Numbered from the stretch's first letter, positions 5,644 to 13,021 are shown. The stretch: 13,538 nucleotides of DNA from CAVDRM01 sp963626285 (GCA_963626285.1 CAVFWQ010000060.1:1-13538), one strand, 5' to 3'. The notes: generated by a model from the sequence alone, not told the origin. Numbers and translations are program-made.

Positions 5644-7187
5644 TGAAGCAATTTTATTCCGAATGTCTTGTCATCGGCGCAGGGCTGTCCGGCTTAACGG
5701 CAGCCCGTGCGCTGGTGCGCTCCGATATCCGCCCCGCCATCCTTTTTGACGGACGCGGTGCGTCCCCGTGGGTACACGGCATCGGCGCTCCGGTTCATCC
5801 CGATGATTCGGCGGATATTTTCTTCAAGGACACGATGGACAGCGGCGTGGTCAACGACCCCGCGCTGGCTCATGCGCTGTGTGCCGATGCGCCCCTTGTC
5901 GTTCGGGAAGTGAACGAGATGGGGCTTTCCTTTAATGGCTCGACGGAAGGCGGATATCAGCTTCTGCGTCCCCTGGGTGCAAGCCGTCCGCGTGTTATTT
6001 CCATCGGCAATGAAACCGGCCCTGCCATCATCCAAAAGCTCCTTTCCGAATTGCAAGGCAAAGCCGATGTATTCCCGTCCTGCCGTGCGCTTCGGCTGAT
6101 TGTACGGGACGGGCGCGTGCAGGGTGCTGTCGCCTACAGCAAAAAAGAGCGGGCATTCATTGCCTTTTTTGCGAAAGCGGTCGTACTTGCAAGCGGCGGC
6201 TTCTGCTCCGTATTTCCGCAAACCACCAATAAAAAAGATGCGGGCGGAGACGCTGCCGCCATGACGTACTATGCGGGCGCGCAGCTTCGGGACATGGAAT
6301 TCATCCAATTCGAGCCTTCCGGCGCTGTCTGGCCGGCGTCGCTGCGCGGCACAAGCATGATTACCACCATGTTCTTTGACGGCGCCGTCATGCGCAACGC
6401 TCTTGGCGAGCGTTTTATGGACGAGCGTGTTCCAAAGGACGTCATGGCGCGGGAAATCGCCAGGGAAATCAATGCAGGGCGCGGCACGGAACACGGCGGC
6501 ATTTTCTTTGATGCCACGGGTGTCGGACGCGAGCGCCTGAATGAAGCGTACCCGATGTATGTGAAACGGTATCTGGATGTCGGCATTGATTTGGCGGAGC
6601 AAATGATCGAGCTTGCGCCCGCCGCGCACACGAGCTTGGGCGGCGCGGTGATTGACACCTCCTGTGCTTCTACCCTGCCCGCTCTTTTCGTCTGCGGCGA
6701 GGCGGCGGGCGGCGTCCACGGCGCGAACCGCATCGGCGGGAGCGCCGGCTTGGAAACGCTGGTCTTCGGCCGGAGAGCCGGTTATGCTGCGGCGGCCTAT
6801 GTTAAAACAGCCGATGCGCCGAATGCTCCCGTGCCCGATGATATTCCGAGCGATCCGCCTCCCGCCTGCCTTCGTGTGCAGATGCAGGAAACGCTCGGCA
6901 AAAATGTCGGTGTGCTGCGATGCGAAACGGGGCTTCGCGAGGCAGAGCAAACGCTGGAAGCGCTGCTGAAGCAGGCATCCGAATACAGCGGCTTTGAGGC
7001 CATGCGCCTTGAAAATGACCTGACCGCCGCGATGCTGCTCACTAAAAGCGCTTTGTGCCGCCGTGAATCGCTCGGCTGCCATACGCGAACGGACAGCACG
7101 GAGCCCGCTTCTTCACGCTACTATACATTGATTCGGAAAAATTCGGATGGCAGCTGTGCCGTCTGCAAGGAGGCTGTGTGCCATTGA
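5643..7187 (+). CDS. FAD-dependent oxidoreductase of the FrdA/NadB type
   Basis: The start at 5643 overlaps the dehydratase stop codon (TAATG) and gives 514 residues beginning just before the FAD motif VIGAGLSGLTAARAL (10-24, GAGLSG at 12-17). Further family blocks are VVLASGGFCSVF, a TTN followed by AGGDAAAM, the AGAQLRDMEFIQFEPSG region, HTSLGG, GEAAGGVHGANRIGG and the FAD-contacting LETLVFGRRAG. These identify a soluble flavoprotein like fumarate reductase, succinate dehydrogenase flavoprotein or L-aspartate oxidase. The QFHP motif of those enzymes is QFEP here. No iron-sulfur or membrane-anchor subunit is nearby and no export signal is present, so it probably acts alone in the cytoplasm on an intermediate from the dehydratase step. 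Whether it oxidises a substrate or reduces an enoyl or enol acid cannot be decided. Confidence 0.88.
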   Translation: MKQFYSECLVIGAGLSGLTAARALVRSDIRPAILFDGRGASPWVHGIGAPVHPDDSADIFFKDTMDSGVVNDPALAHALCADAPLVVREVNEMGLSFNGSTEGGYQLLRPLGASRPRVISIGNETGPAIIQKLLSELQGKADVFPSCRALRLIVRDGRVQGAVAYSKKERAFIAFFAKAVVLASGGFCSVFPQTTNKKDAGGDAAAMTYYAGAQLRDMEFIQFEPSGAVWPASLRGTSMITTMFFDGAVMRNALGERFMDERVPKDVMAREIAREINAGRGTEHGGIFFDATGVGRERLNEAYPMYVKRYLDVGIDLAEQMIELAPAAHTSLGGAVIDTSCASTLPALFVCGEAAGGVHGANRIGGSAGLETLVFGRRAGYAAAAYVKTADAPNAPVPDDIPSDPPPACLRVQMQETLGKNVGVLRCETGLREAEQTLEALLKQASEYSGFEAMRLENDLTAAMLLTKSALCRRESLGCHTRTDSTEPASSRYYTLIRKNSDGSCAVCKEAVCH

Positions 7188-8701
7188 AAAAAGTATTTGT
7201 CACCAAGAGCCGATATGTTGACTCCGTCACGCTGATGGGCGTGGCCATCAATCTGACGGACCTTCCCGGCGTTTCCGGCGCCGAATCCGGCATGGGAACA
7301 AAGCAGAACATCGATATGCTCACGGGCGAAGGCTATTTCGTGCCGGAAGATACGACGAAAAACGATCTGATGATTGCAGTTGAGGCGGAAACAGAGGAAC
7401 AGCTGGAGAATGCCTGTGCCGCTGCGATGAAAGCGCTGTCTTCCACGGGCGGCAAGCATCAGCGCGTCTATCGGGATGTGAATGAGCTGGAAAACGGCGA
7501 ATTCAACGTGCTTCAGATTTCCCTGCCCGGCGAATACGCCATCAGGGAAGCGCGGAAGGCCATTGACAAGGGCATGGATGTGTTCATGTTTACGGCGGAT
7601 GTTTCCTTGGAGGAAGAGCGCGAAATCAAAGAGTATGCGCGTGAGCACGGCTGCCTGATGATGGGTCCGGATGCCGGCGTCGGGCTGCTGGGCGGCGTTG
7701 CAATGGCAGCCGGAAGCATTGTCCGCTTTGGTCCAGTCGGTGTCATCGGCGCTTCCGGCTCCGGCTCTCAGGAGGTCGCCTGCCTCATTGAGCAGATGGG
7801 CAGCGGCGTGACCTGCGTGCTTGGCACAGGCGGGCGCGACCTCAAAAAGGCCGTCGGCGGCGTATCCATGAAGGCCGATATGAAACGGCTGGACGCGGAT
7901 GGGGACACGAAGCTTATCTGTCTGGTTTCCATGCTGGCCGACCGCGAAGTCATGGAAGATGTTCTGTGCGAAGCGGACAAGCTGCACAAGCCCGTCGTCG
8001 CCGTTTTCCTTGGGGCAGATGAATCGCTGTACAGGGGGCACAAGGTCGTCGGCACATATAACCTGACAGATGCTGCCAAGGCGTGCGTCCGGCTGATAAC
8101 GGGTGCGGAGCCGAAGCTCGGCTGGACGGAGGAGGAAGTCAGCGGGCTTTCTAAGAAGCTGGCTGCGCGCCTGTCCCCGGAAAAAAAATATTTCCGCGGC
8201 CTGTATACAGGCGGCACCTTTGCCGAAGAAACGCTGATGACCTTCCGCGCCGTTGCGCCGGAAGTGAAGCTGCACACCAACCGAGACAACACCAAGTACG
8301 CCATGCGCCTGAAAACGCACAAGCAGAGCGAGGAGCATTCCCTGCTGGATATGGGCGACCTTGACTTTACGGCCGAAGCGCCCCATACCGTTTTTGACCC
8401 GACGCAGCGTGTGCAGCGTTTTCGTCAGGAGCTGGCCGACCCTGCCGTCGGCATCATTGCGATGGACATCATCTTAGGTCCGGGCGTTGCGCCCGACCCC
8501 GCCTCCTGCTATGTGCCGCTCATTCAGTCCCGACCGGATGTGCTGTACGTCTGCGCGGTTTGCGGCGGCGAACACGACCCGCAGGGCAAGGACGGCATCA
8601 AAAAGATGCTCAAGGAAGCCGGCGCTGTCGTTGCCGACAGCAATTACGAAGCTGCGCGTCTGTGCGCAAAGCTCTGTCAGGAACTGGAGGCTCGGAAATA
8701 A
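7178..8701 (+). CDS. fdrA: FdrA-family protein (AllF-like subunit)
   Basis: This 507-residue protein resembles succinyl-CoA synthetase alpha-type nucleotide/CoA-binding proteins of the FdrA family. Marker blocks are GPDAGVGLLGGVAMAAG (about 163-179), GPVGVIGASGSGSQEV (185-200), GTGGRDLKKAVGG (216-228), RGLYTGGTFAEETLM, and a later PHTVFDP block with DIILGPGVAPDPAS. In E. coli, FdrA (AllF) is one of three subunits of the oxamic transcarbamylase; the other two families are also in this operon. The Cys usual in the GPDCG motif is Ala here. AAGGAGG at 7167-7173 lies 4 nt before the GTG at 7178 and 10 nt before an in-frame TTG at 7184, so either could be the start. Both overlap the flavoprotein gene end, implying coupled translation. 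The symbol denotes the family; the substrate probably differs. Confidence 0.9.
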   Translation: MPLKKVFVTKSRYVDSVTLMGVAINLTDLPGVSGAESGMGTKQNIDMLTGEGYFVPEDTTKNDLMIAVEAETEEQLENACAAAMKALSSTGGKHQRVYRDVNELENGEFNVLQISLPGEYAIREARKAIDKGMDVFMFTADVSLEEEREIKEYAREHGCLMMGPDAGVGLLGGVAMAAGSIVRFGPVGVIGASGSGSQEVACLIEQMGSGVTCVLGTGGRDLKKAVGGVSMKADMKRLDADGDTKLICLVSMLADREVMEDVLCEADKLHKPVVAVFLGADESLYRGHKVVGTYNLTDAAKACVRLITGAEPKLGWTEEEVSGLSKKLAARLSPEKKYFRGLYTGGTFAEETLMTFRAVAPEVKLHTNRDNTKYAMRLKTHKQSEEHSLLDMGDLDFTAEAPHTVFDPTQRVQRFRQELADPAVGIIAMDIILGPGVAPDPASCYVPLIQSRPDVLYVCAVCGGEHDPQGKDGIKKMLKEAGAVVADSNYEAARLCAKLCQELEARK

Positions 8702-8862
8702 TGGAGGGCATTTATAAGGAAAAGCCGGCGGTCGCCAACCTCGGCATTAAAATCTTCTATGATGCGATGGTCGCACAGAATGTAAAAACCACACAAATCG
8801 AATGGATGCCGCCGGTCAAGCAATCCGAAGAGATTGAAGAAATGCTCGACGAATTCCTGTAA
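8701..8862 (+). CDS. 53-residue protein: detached N-terminal segment of a DUF1116 subunit
   Basis: The ATG at 8701 overlaps the fdrA stop codon (TAATG) and the frame ends at a TAA at 8860. The product contains ANLGIKIFYDAMVAQNVK and then IEWMPP. As I recall the family, E. coli YahG/YlbE-type DUF1116 proteins start with a similar block (INVGI..F...L..Q.V....LDW.PP) fused to the rest of the chain. The gene lies directly before the DUF1116 gene and in the same frame, but two in-frame stop codons and a new ribosome binding site divide them. It is therefore best read as a small separate subunit of the FdrA/DUF1116/DUF2877 complex. It has no signal or membrane segment, and its C-terminus is acidic (EEIEEMLDEFL). 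It is short enough for automated annotation to miss. Confidence 0.82.
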   Translation: MEGIYKEKPAVANLGIKIFYDAMVAQNVKTTQIEWMPPVKQSEEIEEMLDEFL

Positions 8863-8880
8863 TAAACGGAGGAAAGCGCG

Positions 8881-10143
8881 ATGGATGTAAAACAGCTGAT
8901 TGCCGAGGCCAACCAAAAAGCCGCGGCCTGCCTGACGGATAACGACCCGTTCTGGGTGGATATCAAGCCCGCCGGCGAATGTGTCGAAGGGCTTGAGGAT
9001 CATATGATTCTTCACTCCGGCCCGCCCGTTGACTATGACGATATGGTCATGCTGCACAAGCGCGGCATGGTCAGCGCAATGTTGTTTGAAGGCTGGGCAA
9101 AGGACGAAAAACAGGCCGTTGAAATCATCAGGTCCGGCGAAATTAAAATCGACTCGGCGCTGAACCACAACACGGTCGGCGCAGGCACGGGGATTATCAC
9201 CAAGTCCGTCGCCATGAATGTCATCGAGGACCGCCGCAATCACACCACCGCAGCCACTTTTCCGGCCGAAGGTCCGTTCCAAGGCGGCTTCTGCGGCTGG
9301 GGTTTGTACAGCCCCGAAATTGCGGAAAACCTGCGCTATATGCGCGAGGAGCTGTTTCCGCCCGTTCGTGAAATGCTCTCTGCAAACGGCGGCATTGCCA
9401 TTAAGCCCATTTTGGCCGAGGCAATGCAGATGGGTGATGAAAACCACACCCGTCAGACGGCAGCCGACCTTCTGTTCGATAAAATCGTCCTGCCGCAGCT
9501 CTTTGAGCTGAACCGTCCCAAGGAAGAAATCATGCGCACCGTCAAATACATCGTCGAAACGCCACGCTTTTTCCATTGCTACGGTCAGGGCTCTTCCCGT
9601 TCCTCCGCCATTGCGGCGGACGGTATCGAGTATTCCACGATGGTCACGGCAATGGCCGGCAACGGCGTGGAATTCGGCATTAAAATCGCCGGCCTGCCGG
9701 GGCAGTGGTTTACCGCGCCCGCGCCCATGATGAAGGGCCGCTACACCTCCACCCGCTTTACGGAAAAGGACCAGCTCCCGTGGATAGGCGACAGCTGCGT
9801 CGTGGAGACCGCCGGCATGGGCGGTCTGGCAGCCGCGGCCAGCCCCATCGTTTGCTCTCTGCGCGGCATGACATTGGCGGACGCCATTGCGCAAACCCGC
9901 GAGATGGAAAAAATCACCATTACCAAAAATCCCAATTACCCGATTCCGAACCTTGACTTTGACTGTCTGCCCTCCGGCATTGATATGCGCCTTGTCCTCA
10001 AAACAGGCATTTCCCCTGCCATCCACGGCGGCATGTTCAATTATGAGGGTGGCTTAATCGGTGCGGGCATGGCGCGTGTTCCGATGGCCTGCTTCGAAAA
10101 GGCAATGAAGGCTTTCGCAGCCAAGTACAGCCCGAAAAAGTAA
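8881..10143 (+). CDS. DUF1116 protein (AllG/YlbE-like subunit)
   Basis: The 420-residue product matches the DUF1116 family through HSGPPVDYDDM (about 45-55), FEGWAKDEKQA, VGAGTGIITKS, the MGDENHTRQTAADLL block, GIEYSTMVTAMAGNGVEFG, the LPGQWF segment, WIGDSCVVETAGMGG, LPSGIDMRLVLKTGISPAI and GAGMARVPMACFEKA. YlbE (AllG) of E. coli is a subunit of the oxamic transcarbamylase with FdrA and YlbF. The family usually has an N-terminal segment of about 50 residues before this point; here that part is encoded by the separate gene just upstream. GGAGG lies 8 nt before the ATG, a strong ribosome binding site that argues for true separate translation. Some family blocks are diverged (AEGPFQGGF where many members have NEG-like sequences), consistent with another substrate. 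The kinase gene starts 15 nt downstream. Confidence 0.9.
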   Translation: MDVKQLIAEANQKAAACLTDNDPFWVDIKPAGECVEGLEDHMILHSGPPVDYDDMVMLHKRGMVSAMLFEGWAKDEKQAVEIIRSGEIKIDSALNHNTVGAGTGIITKSVAMNVIEDRRNHTTAATFPAEGPFQGGFCGWGLYSPEIAENLRYMREELFPPVREMLSANGGIAIKPILAEAMQMGDENHTRQTAADLLFDKIVLPQLFELNRPKEEIMRTVKYIVETPRFFHCYGQGSSRSSAIAADGIEYSTMVTAMAGNGVEFGIKIAGLPGQWFTAPAPMMKGRYTSTRFTEKDQLPWIGDSCVVETAGMGGLAAAASPIVCSLRGMTLADAIAQTREMEKITITKNPNYPIPNLDFDCLPSGIDMRLVLKTGISPAIHGGMFNYEGGLIGAGMARVPMACFEKAMKAFAAKYSPKK

Positions 10144-10158
10144 GCGTCGAGGAAGCTC

Positions 10159-11337
10159 ATGAAAAAAATCATCGTTTTGAATCTCGGCTCAACGAGCTTT
10201 AAGTTCAAGCTCTATGAAATGGGCACGGAAGAAATTCTGCTTGCCTCCGGCGGAGTTGAAAGCATCGGCACGGCTGGAAAATATGAGATTTCGTCAAACG
10301 GCCGTGAAGAAAAGGCAGCCTGCGCCTGCAAGACGCATATGGATGCCATGAGCCTTTGTCTGGAAAGGCTTTCGGCACTGGGTCTTTCGGTCGATTTGAA
10401 ATTGCTGGATGCCGTCGGCTATAAAGCCGTTCACGGCGGACGCTTTTCCGGCGCTCAGCTTGTAACGCAGGAGCTGCTTGCCGAAATGGAACGCATGGCG
10501 CCGCTGACGCCGGCACACAACCCCGTTTACATCGCCATGATGCGGGCGGTTGCAAAAAAGTATCCGTTGCTTACGCAAATCGCTTGCTTTGAAACCGGCT
10601 TCCATGCTATGATGCCGAAAGAGCGCCGCTATTACGGCGTTCCGCTGGAATGGGCGGAAAAATACGGCGTCCGGCGCTGGGGCTTTCACGGCAATTCCCA
10701 CAGCTATATCGCCTGGAAAATGGGCATGGAAGCGCCCGACTGCCGCCGCATCGTATCGGCGCACCTTGGTGGCTCTTCCTCTGTCTGCGCCATCTTAGAC
10801 GGTCATTCCGTCGCTTCGTCGATGGGCGCGACCCCCCAGTCCGGCGTGTTCAACAACAACCGTGTCGGCGATTTTGATGCGTTCTGCCTGCCTGTTCTGG
10901 CAACGCAGCTTGGCGGCCTCGACAATGTCATGAAGCTTCTTTCCAAGGAAAGCGGCTTTCAGGGGCTTTCCGGTGTCAGCAACGATATGCGCGAGGTGGA
11001 ACTGGCCGCTGCCGGCGGCAATGAACGGGCGCAGCTGGCGCTGGATGCCTTTGCCGATTCCGTGATCGGCTACATCGGCATGCAGACGGCCTTCATGGGC
11101 GGCTTGGACGCGCTGGTGTTCACCGGCGGAATCGGTCTGAAAGGCTCTGAGTTCCGTGAAAACGTGGTCAGTCGTCTCGGCTTTGTCCATGCGAAGCTCG
11201 ATGCTCGAAAAAATGCCGAGCGGCGCATTCAGGGGCTCATCAGCGCGCCGGACAGCGGTATCAGGATCTATGTGTTTGAGACCAATGAAGAACTGATGGT
11301 GGCCAGAGGGTGTGTGCAATGCCTTGCAAAGAATTGA
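10159..11337 (+). CDS. Acetate/propionate/butyrate kinase-family acyl kinase
   Basis: This 392-residue ASKHA-fold kinase matches acetate kinase through LNLGSTSFKFKLY (Asn8), VHGGRF (91-96), APLTPAHNP (His120), FETGFHAMMP, GVRRWGFHGNSH (His177), SAHLGGSSSVCAI, NNRVGDFD (Arg235), GLSGVSNDMREVE, VFTGGIG and TNEELMVAR (Glu377). The expected reaction is acyl phosphate + ADP to carboxylate + ATP. Two substrate-side residues of acetate kinases are altered: the Arg before VHGG is Lys89 and the Asp of FDTAFH is Glu145. The GIGEN block is GIGLKGSEFREN. A different acyl group from acetate is therefore likely. It lies between the DUF1116 and DUF2877 genes, where the E. coli system would call for a carbamate kinase, and its 3' end overlaps the next gene. 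GAGG precedes the ATG. Confidence 0.92.
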   Translation: MKKIIVLNLGSTSFKFKLYEMGTEEILLASGGVESIGTAGKYEISSNGREEKAACACKTHMDAMSLCLERLSALGLSVDLKLLDAVGYKAVHGGRFSGAQLVTQELLAEMERMAPLTPAHNPVYIAMMRAVAKKYPLLTQIACFETGFHAMMPKERRYYGVPLEWAEKYGVRRWGFHGNSHSYIAWKMGMEAPDCRRIVSAHLGGSSSVCAILDGHSVASSMGATPQSGVFNNNRVGDFDAFCLPVLATQLGGLDNVMKLLSKESGFQGLSGVSNDMREVELAAAGGNERAQLALDAFADSVIGYIGMQTAFMGGLDALVFTGGIGLKGSEFRENVVSRLGFVHAKLDARKNAERRIQGLISAPDSGIRIYVFETNEELMVARGCVQCLAKN

Positions 11338-12077
11338 CCGCGTACCTGACCCCCGCTCTTCACGGGCTTTCCTGCGCCGCTCGTGTGCATTCTGTGTTTG
11401 ACCATGCGGCCAATGTGGTTCTGTCCCTTGGAAACGGTGAAAAGCGATTGCTTTCGCTTCTCCCACCGAGTGCTTTTCGTATGCCGGACAGCCTGTGTGT
11501 TCCTCAGCGCATCCTCGGAATGCTGCGGCCGGAAACCGAATTGGCGTTTGATTCCCGCGGGAAGACCGTTCACATGGGCGCAGTCGGCTTTCACCTTTCG
11601 GACTGGACAGGAAAAGCCGTATCTTTTCAAGTGAAGCCCGATGCGGAAAAGTTTTCGGCGGCGCTTCAGTTGCTCCGGCGTCCGACCGGCTTTGACCGTC
11701 TTCCGCCCGATGTCTTCCAAAAAGCGACGAATGCCCTGAAAAGCGGTGCGATCTCGTCCATGCTTGGGCTCGGCGTCGGATTGACCCCTTCCTTTGACGA
11801 TGCCGTCGTCGGTTTTCTATGCGCTCGGCATTCCTTCGGTCTCCCCTGCCCTGCGCTTTCCGATGATGCGCTGTGGGAAACGACGGAGATTTCGGCGCGG
11901 TATCTGCGCCTTGCCGATGCGGGCTATTTTTCTGAGGCGCTGCTCGATGCGGCACGGGCGCTGGCTGACGGCGCCGACATCATGCCTTCGCTGCTTCACG
12001 CCGCGGATTACGGTGCCACAAGCGGCATGGATGCCCTTTACGGCTTTTCAATCGGGTTATGCGGAGACGACGCTTGA
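11319..12077 (+). CDS. DUF2877 protein (AllH/YlbF-like subunit)
   Basis: The 252-residue product carries the hallmark of the DUF2877 family, LGLGVGLTPSFDDAVVGFL (about 149-167), where most members have GLTPSGDD. YlbF (AllH) of E. coli, of similar length, is the third subunit of the oxamic transcarbamylase. Its presence after fdrA and the DUF1116 gene completes the set. The ATG at 11319 is preferred because GAGGG lies 8 nt upstream; an in-frame GTG at 11310 has no suitable site. The start lies 19 nt inside the kinase gene, which ties translation of the kinase and this subunit together. The rest of the sequence gives no further catalytic clue. The Gly to Phe change in the motif (Phe159) suggests a modified active site. 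Confidence 0.85.
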   Translation: MPCKELTAYLTPALHGLSCAARVHSVFDHAANVVLSLGNGEKRLLSLLPPSAFRMPDSLCVPQRILGMLRPETELAFDSRGKTVHMGAVGFHLSDWTGKAVSFQVKPDAEKFSAALQLLRRPTGFDRLPPDVFQKATNALKSGAISSMLGLGVGLTPSFDDAVVGFLCARHSFGLPCPALSDDALWETTEISARYLRLADAGYFSEALLDAARALADGADIMPSLLHAADYGATSGMDALYGFSIGLCGDDA

Positions 12078-12100
12078 TATAAAATCAGAGGAGAAATGGC

Positions 12101-12958
12101 GTGAAAGATATCATCGTTCGCTCCGACAAACTGGTCGTACACGTCAATGCGCTGGGTGCAGAGCTGAAGGGCGTGGAAATGGACGACTTGGAATACCTTT
12201 GGCAAGGGCAAAAGGACATCTATCCGCGCACCTCACCGACCTTGTTTCCGATTGTCGGCCGATTTTTAAGCGACACCTACTATGTGGGCGACCGCGCTTA
12301 TCAAATGCCGCTGAACGGCGTGGCAATGGATGAAAATTTCCGATGCGTTGTGCATGAGGAAAACCGCGCCGTATTTCAGCTGACCGCCAATGAGCGCCTG
12401 CTGGCCATGTATCCGTTCGATTTTTGCCTGACAGTGGCTTACACGGCCGATGCAAACACATTGCGCGTGGATTATCTGGTTGAAAATTTCGGAAGCTGCG
12501 CAATGCCGTTCTCCATCGGCTGCCACACCGCCTATAACTGGCCGCTGACGGAAGGCGATGCGCCGGAGGACTATCGACTTCGCTTTGAAAAAGAAGAAAA
12601 CCTTGCATCATTTAACCCCTTCGGCTGGACGCAGCCCTTTGTTCGGGGAAATCTGCGGCCGCTTTCGCATGATTTATTCGCCAATTACACGCGCAGTCTG
12701 ACCGGCATCCGCTCTGATTGGATACAGCTTGAAAACGTAAAAAACGGTCGCAGCGTGCGTATCCATCGCAAGGATTTCCCCTATCTGGCCATCTGGACAC
12801 TGCCGACACCTCAGGCAAAATTGATTTGCCTGGAGCCCTGCACCGGCGTCCATGCGGGCAATCACGGCGCACTGCATCTTGAGGAGCGTGACGGGGCATT
12901 ACTGCTTCAGCCGAAAGAAACGTGGGAAAAAGGGTTCGTATTGGAGTTTCGGGCTTGA
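12101..12958 (+). CDS. Aldose-1-epimerase-family protein (LacX-like)
   Basis: The 285-residue product fits the galactose-mutarotase superfamily, LacX/YeaD-like branch: GAELKGVE (19-26), EYLWQGQKDIYPRTSPTLFPIVGR (31-54), YQMP (67-70), PFSIGCHTAYNWPL (136-149) and LICLEPCTG (241-249). The second family His (His142) and the catalytic Glu (Glu245) are present. The first conserved His, in the motif HGFAR, is Asn72 here (LNGVAMDENF), so normal mutarotase chemistry is doubtful. It may bind a sugar, act on a different ring form, or use another acid-base residue. The start is a GTG with AGGAG 7 nt upstream, 23 nt after the DUF2877 gene. Its place in the operon supports a carbohydrate substrate for the pathway. 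Confidence 0.88.
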   Translation: MKDIIVRSDKLVVHVNALGAELKGVEMDDLEYLWQGQKDIYPRTSPTLFPIVGRFLSDTYYVGDRAYQMPLNGVAMDENFRCVVHEENRAVFQLTANERLLAMYPFDFCLTVAYTADANTLRVDYLVENFGSCAMPFSIGCHTAYNWPLTEGDAPEDYRLRFEKEENLASFNPFGWTQPFVRGNLRPLSHDLFANYTRSLTGIRSDWIQLENVKNGRSVRIHRKDFPYLAIWTLPTPQAKLICLEPCTGVHAGNHGALHLEERDGALLLQPKETWEKGFVLEFRA

Positions 12959-12964
12959 ACAGAA

Positions 12965-12989
12965 ACCGACTGGAAATATCGGTGCTTTT
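12965..12989 (+). terminator. Weak stem-loop, possible partial terminator
   Basis: ACCGA (12965-12969) can pair with TCGGT (12979-12983) around a 9-nt loop, followed by GCTTTT. The short stem makes it weak. It might cause partial termination before the last gene, which has its own very strong ribosome binding site. Confidence 0.2.
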
Positions 12990-13021
12990 AAAAAAATAAA
13001 ACCATAGAGGAGGATACTTTC

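Noticed and set aside
5694..7082. 462-codon minus-strand frame opposite the flavoprotein gene
   Set aside because: Shadow of the flavoprotein, whose FAD motif and family blocks are on the plus strand.
7121..8386. 421-codon minus-strand frame opposite fdrA
   Set aside because: Shadow of a well-supported FdrA-family gene; no promoter or ribosome binding site in the right place.
8560..8700. Upstream extension of the 53-residue gene to 100 residues
   Set aside because: The extra part overlaps the fdrA C-terminus and is Arg-rich out-of-frame sequence. The family-like segment starts after the ATG at 8701.
8860..8880. Split of the DUF1116 region as a sequencing error or pseudogene
   Set aside because: Two tandem in-frame TAA codons, no frameshift, and a well-spaced GGAGG before the second ATG point to a true gene boundary.
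8677..10026. 449-codon minus-strand frame opposite the DUF1116 gene
   Set aside because: The plus strand has strong family motifs and a ribosome binding site. The antisense product shows no recognisable motif.
10159..11337. Carbamate kinase, as expected for an AllFGH-type locus
   Set aside because: The motifs (FHGNSH, VHGG, GLSGVSNDMR, TNEEL) are those of the acetate kinase/ASKHA fold, not of the amino-acid-kinase fold of carbamate kinases.
10795..11955. 386-codon minus-strand frame opposite the kinase and DUF2877 genes
   Set aside because: It crosses two recognised plus-strand genes and reads as a basic, repetitive string.
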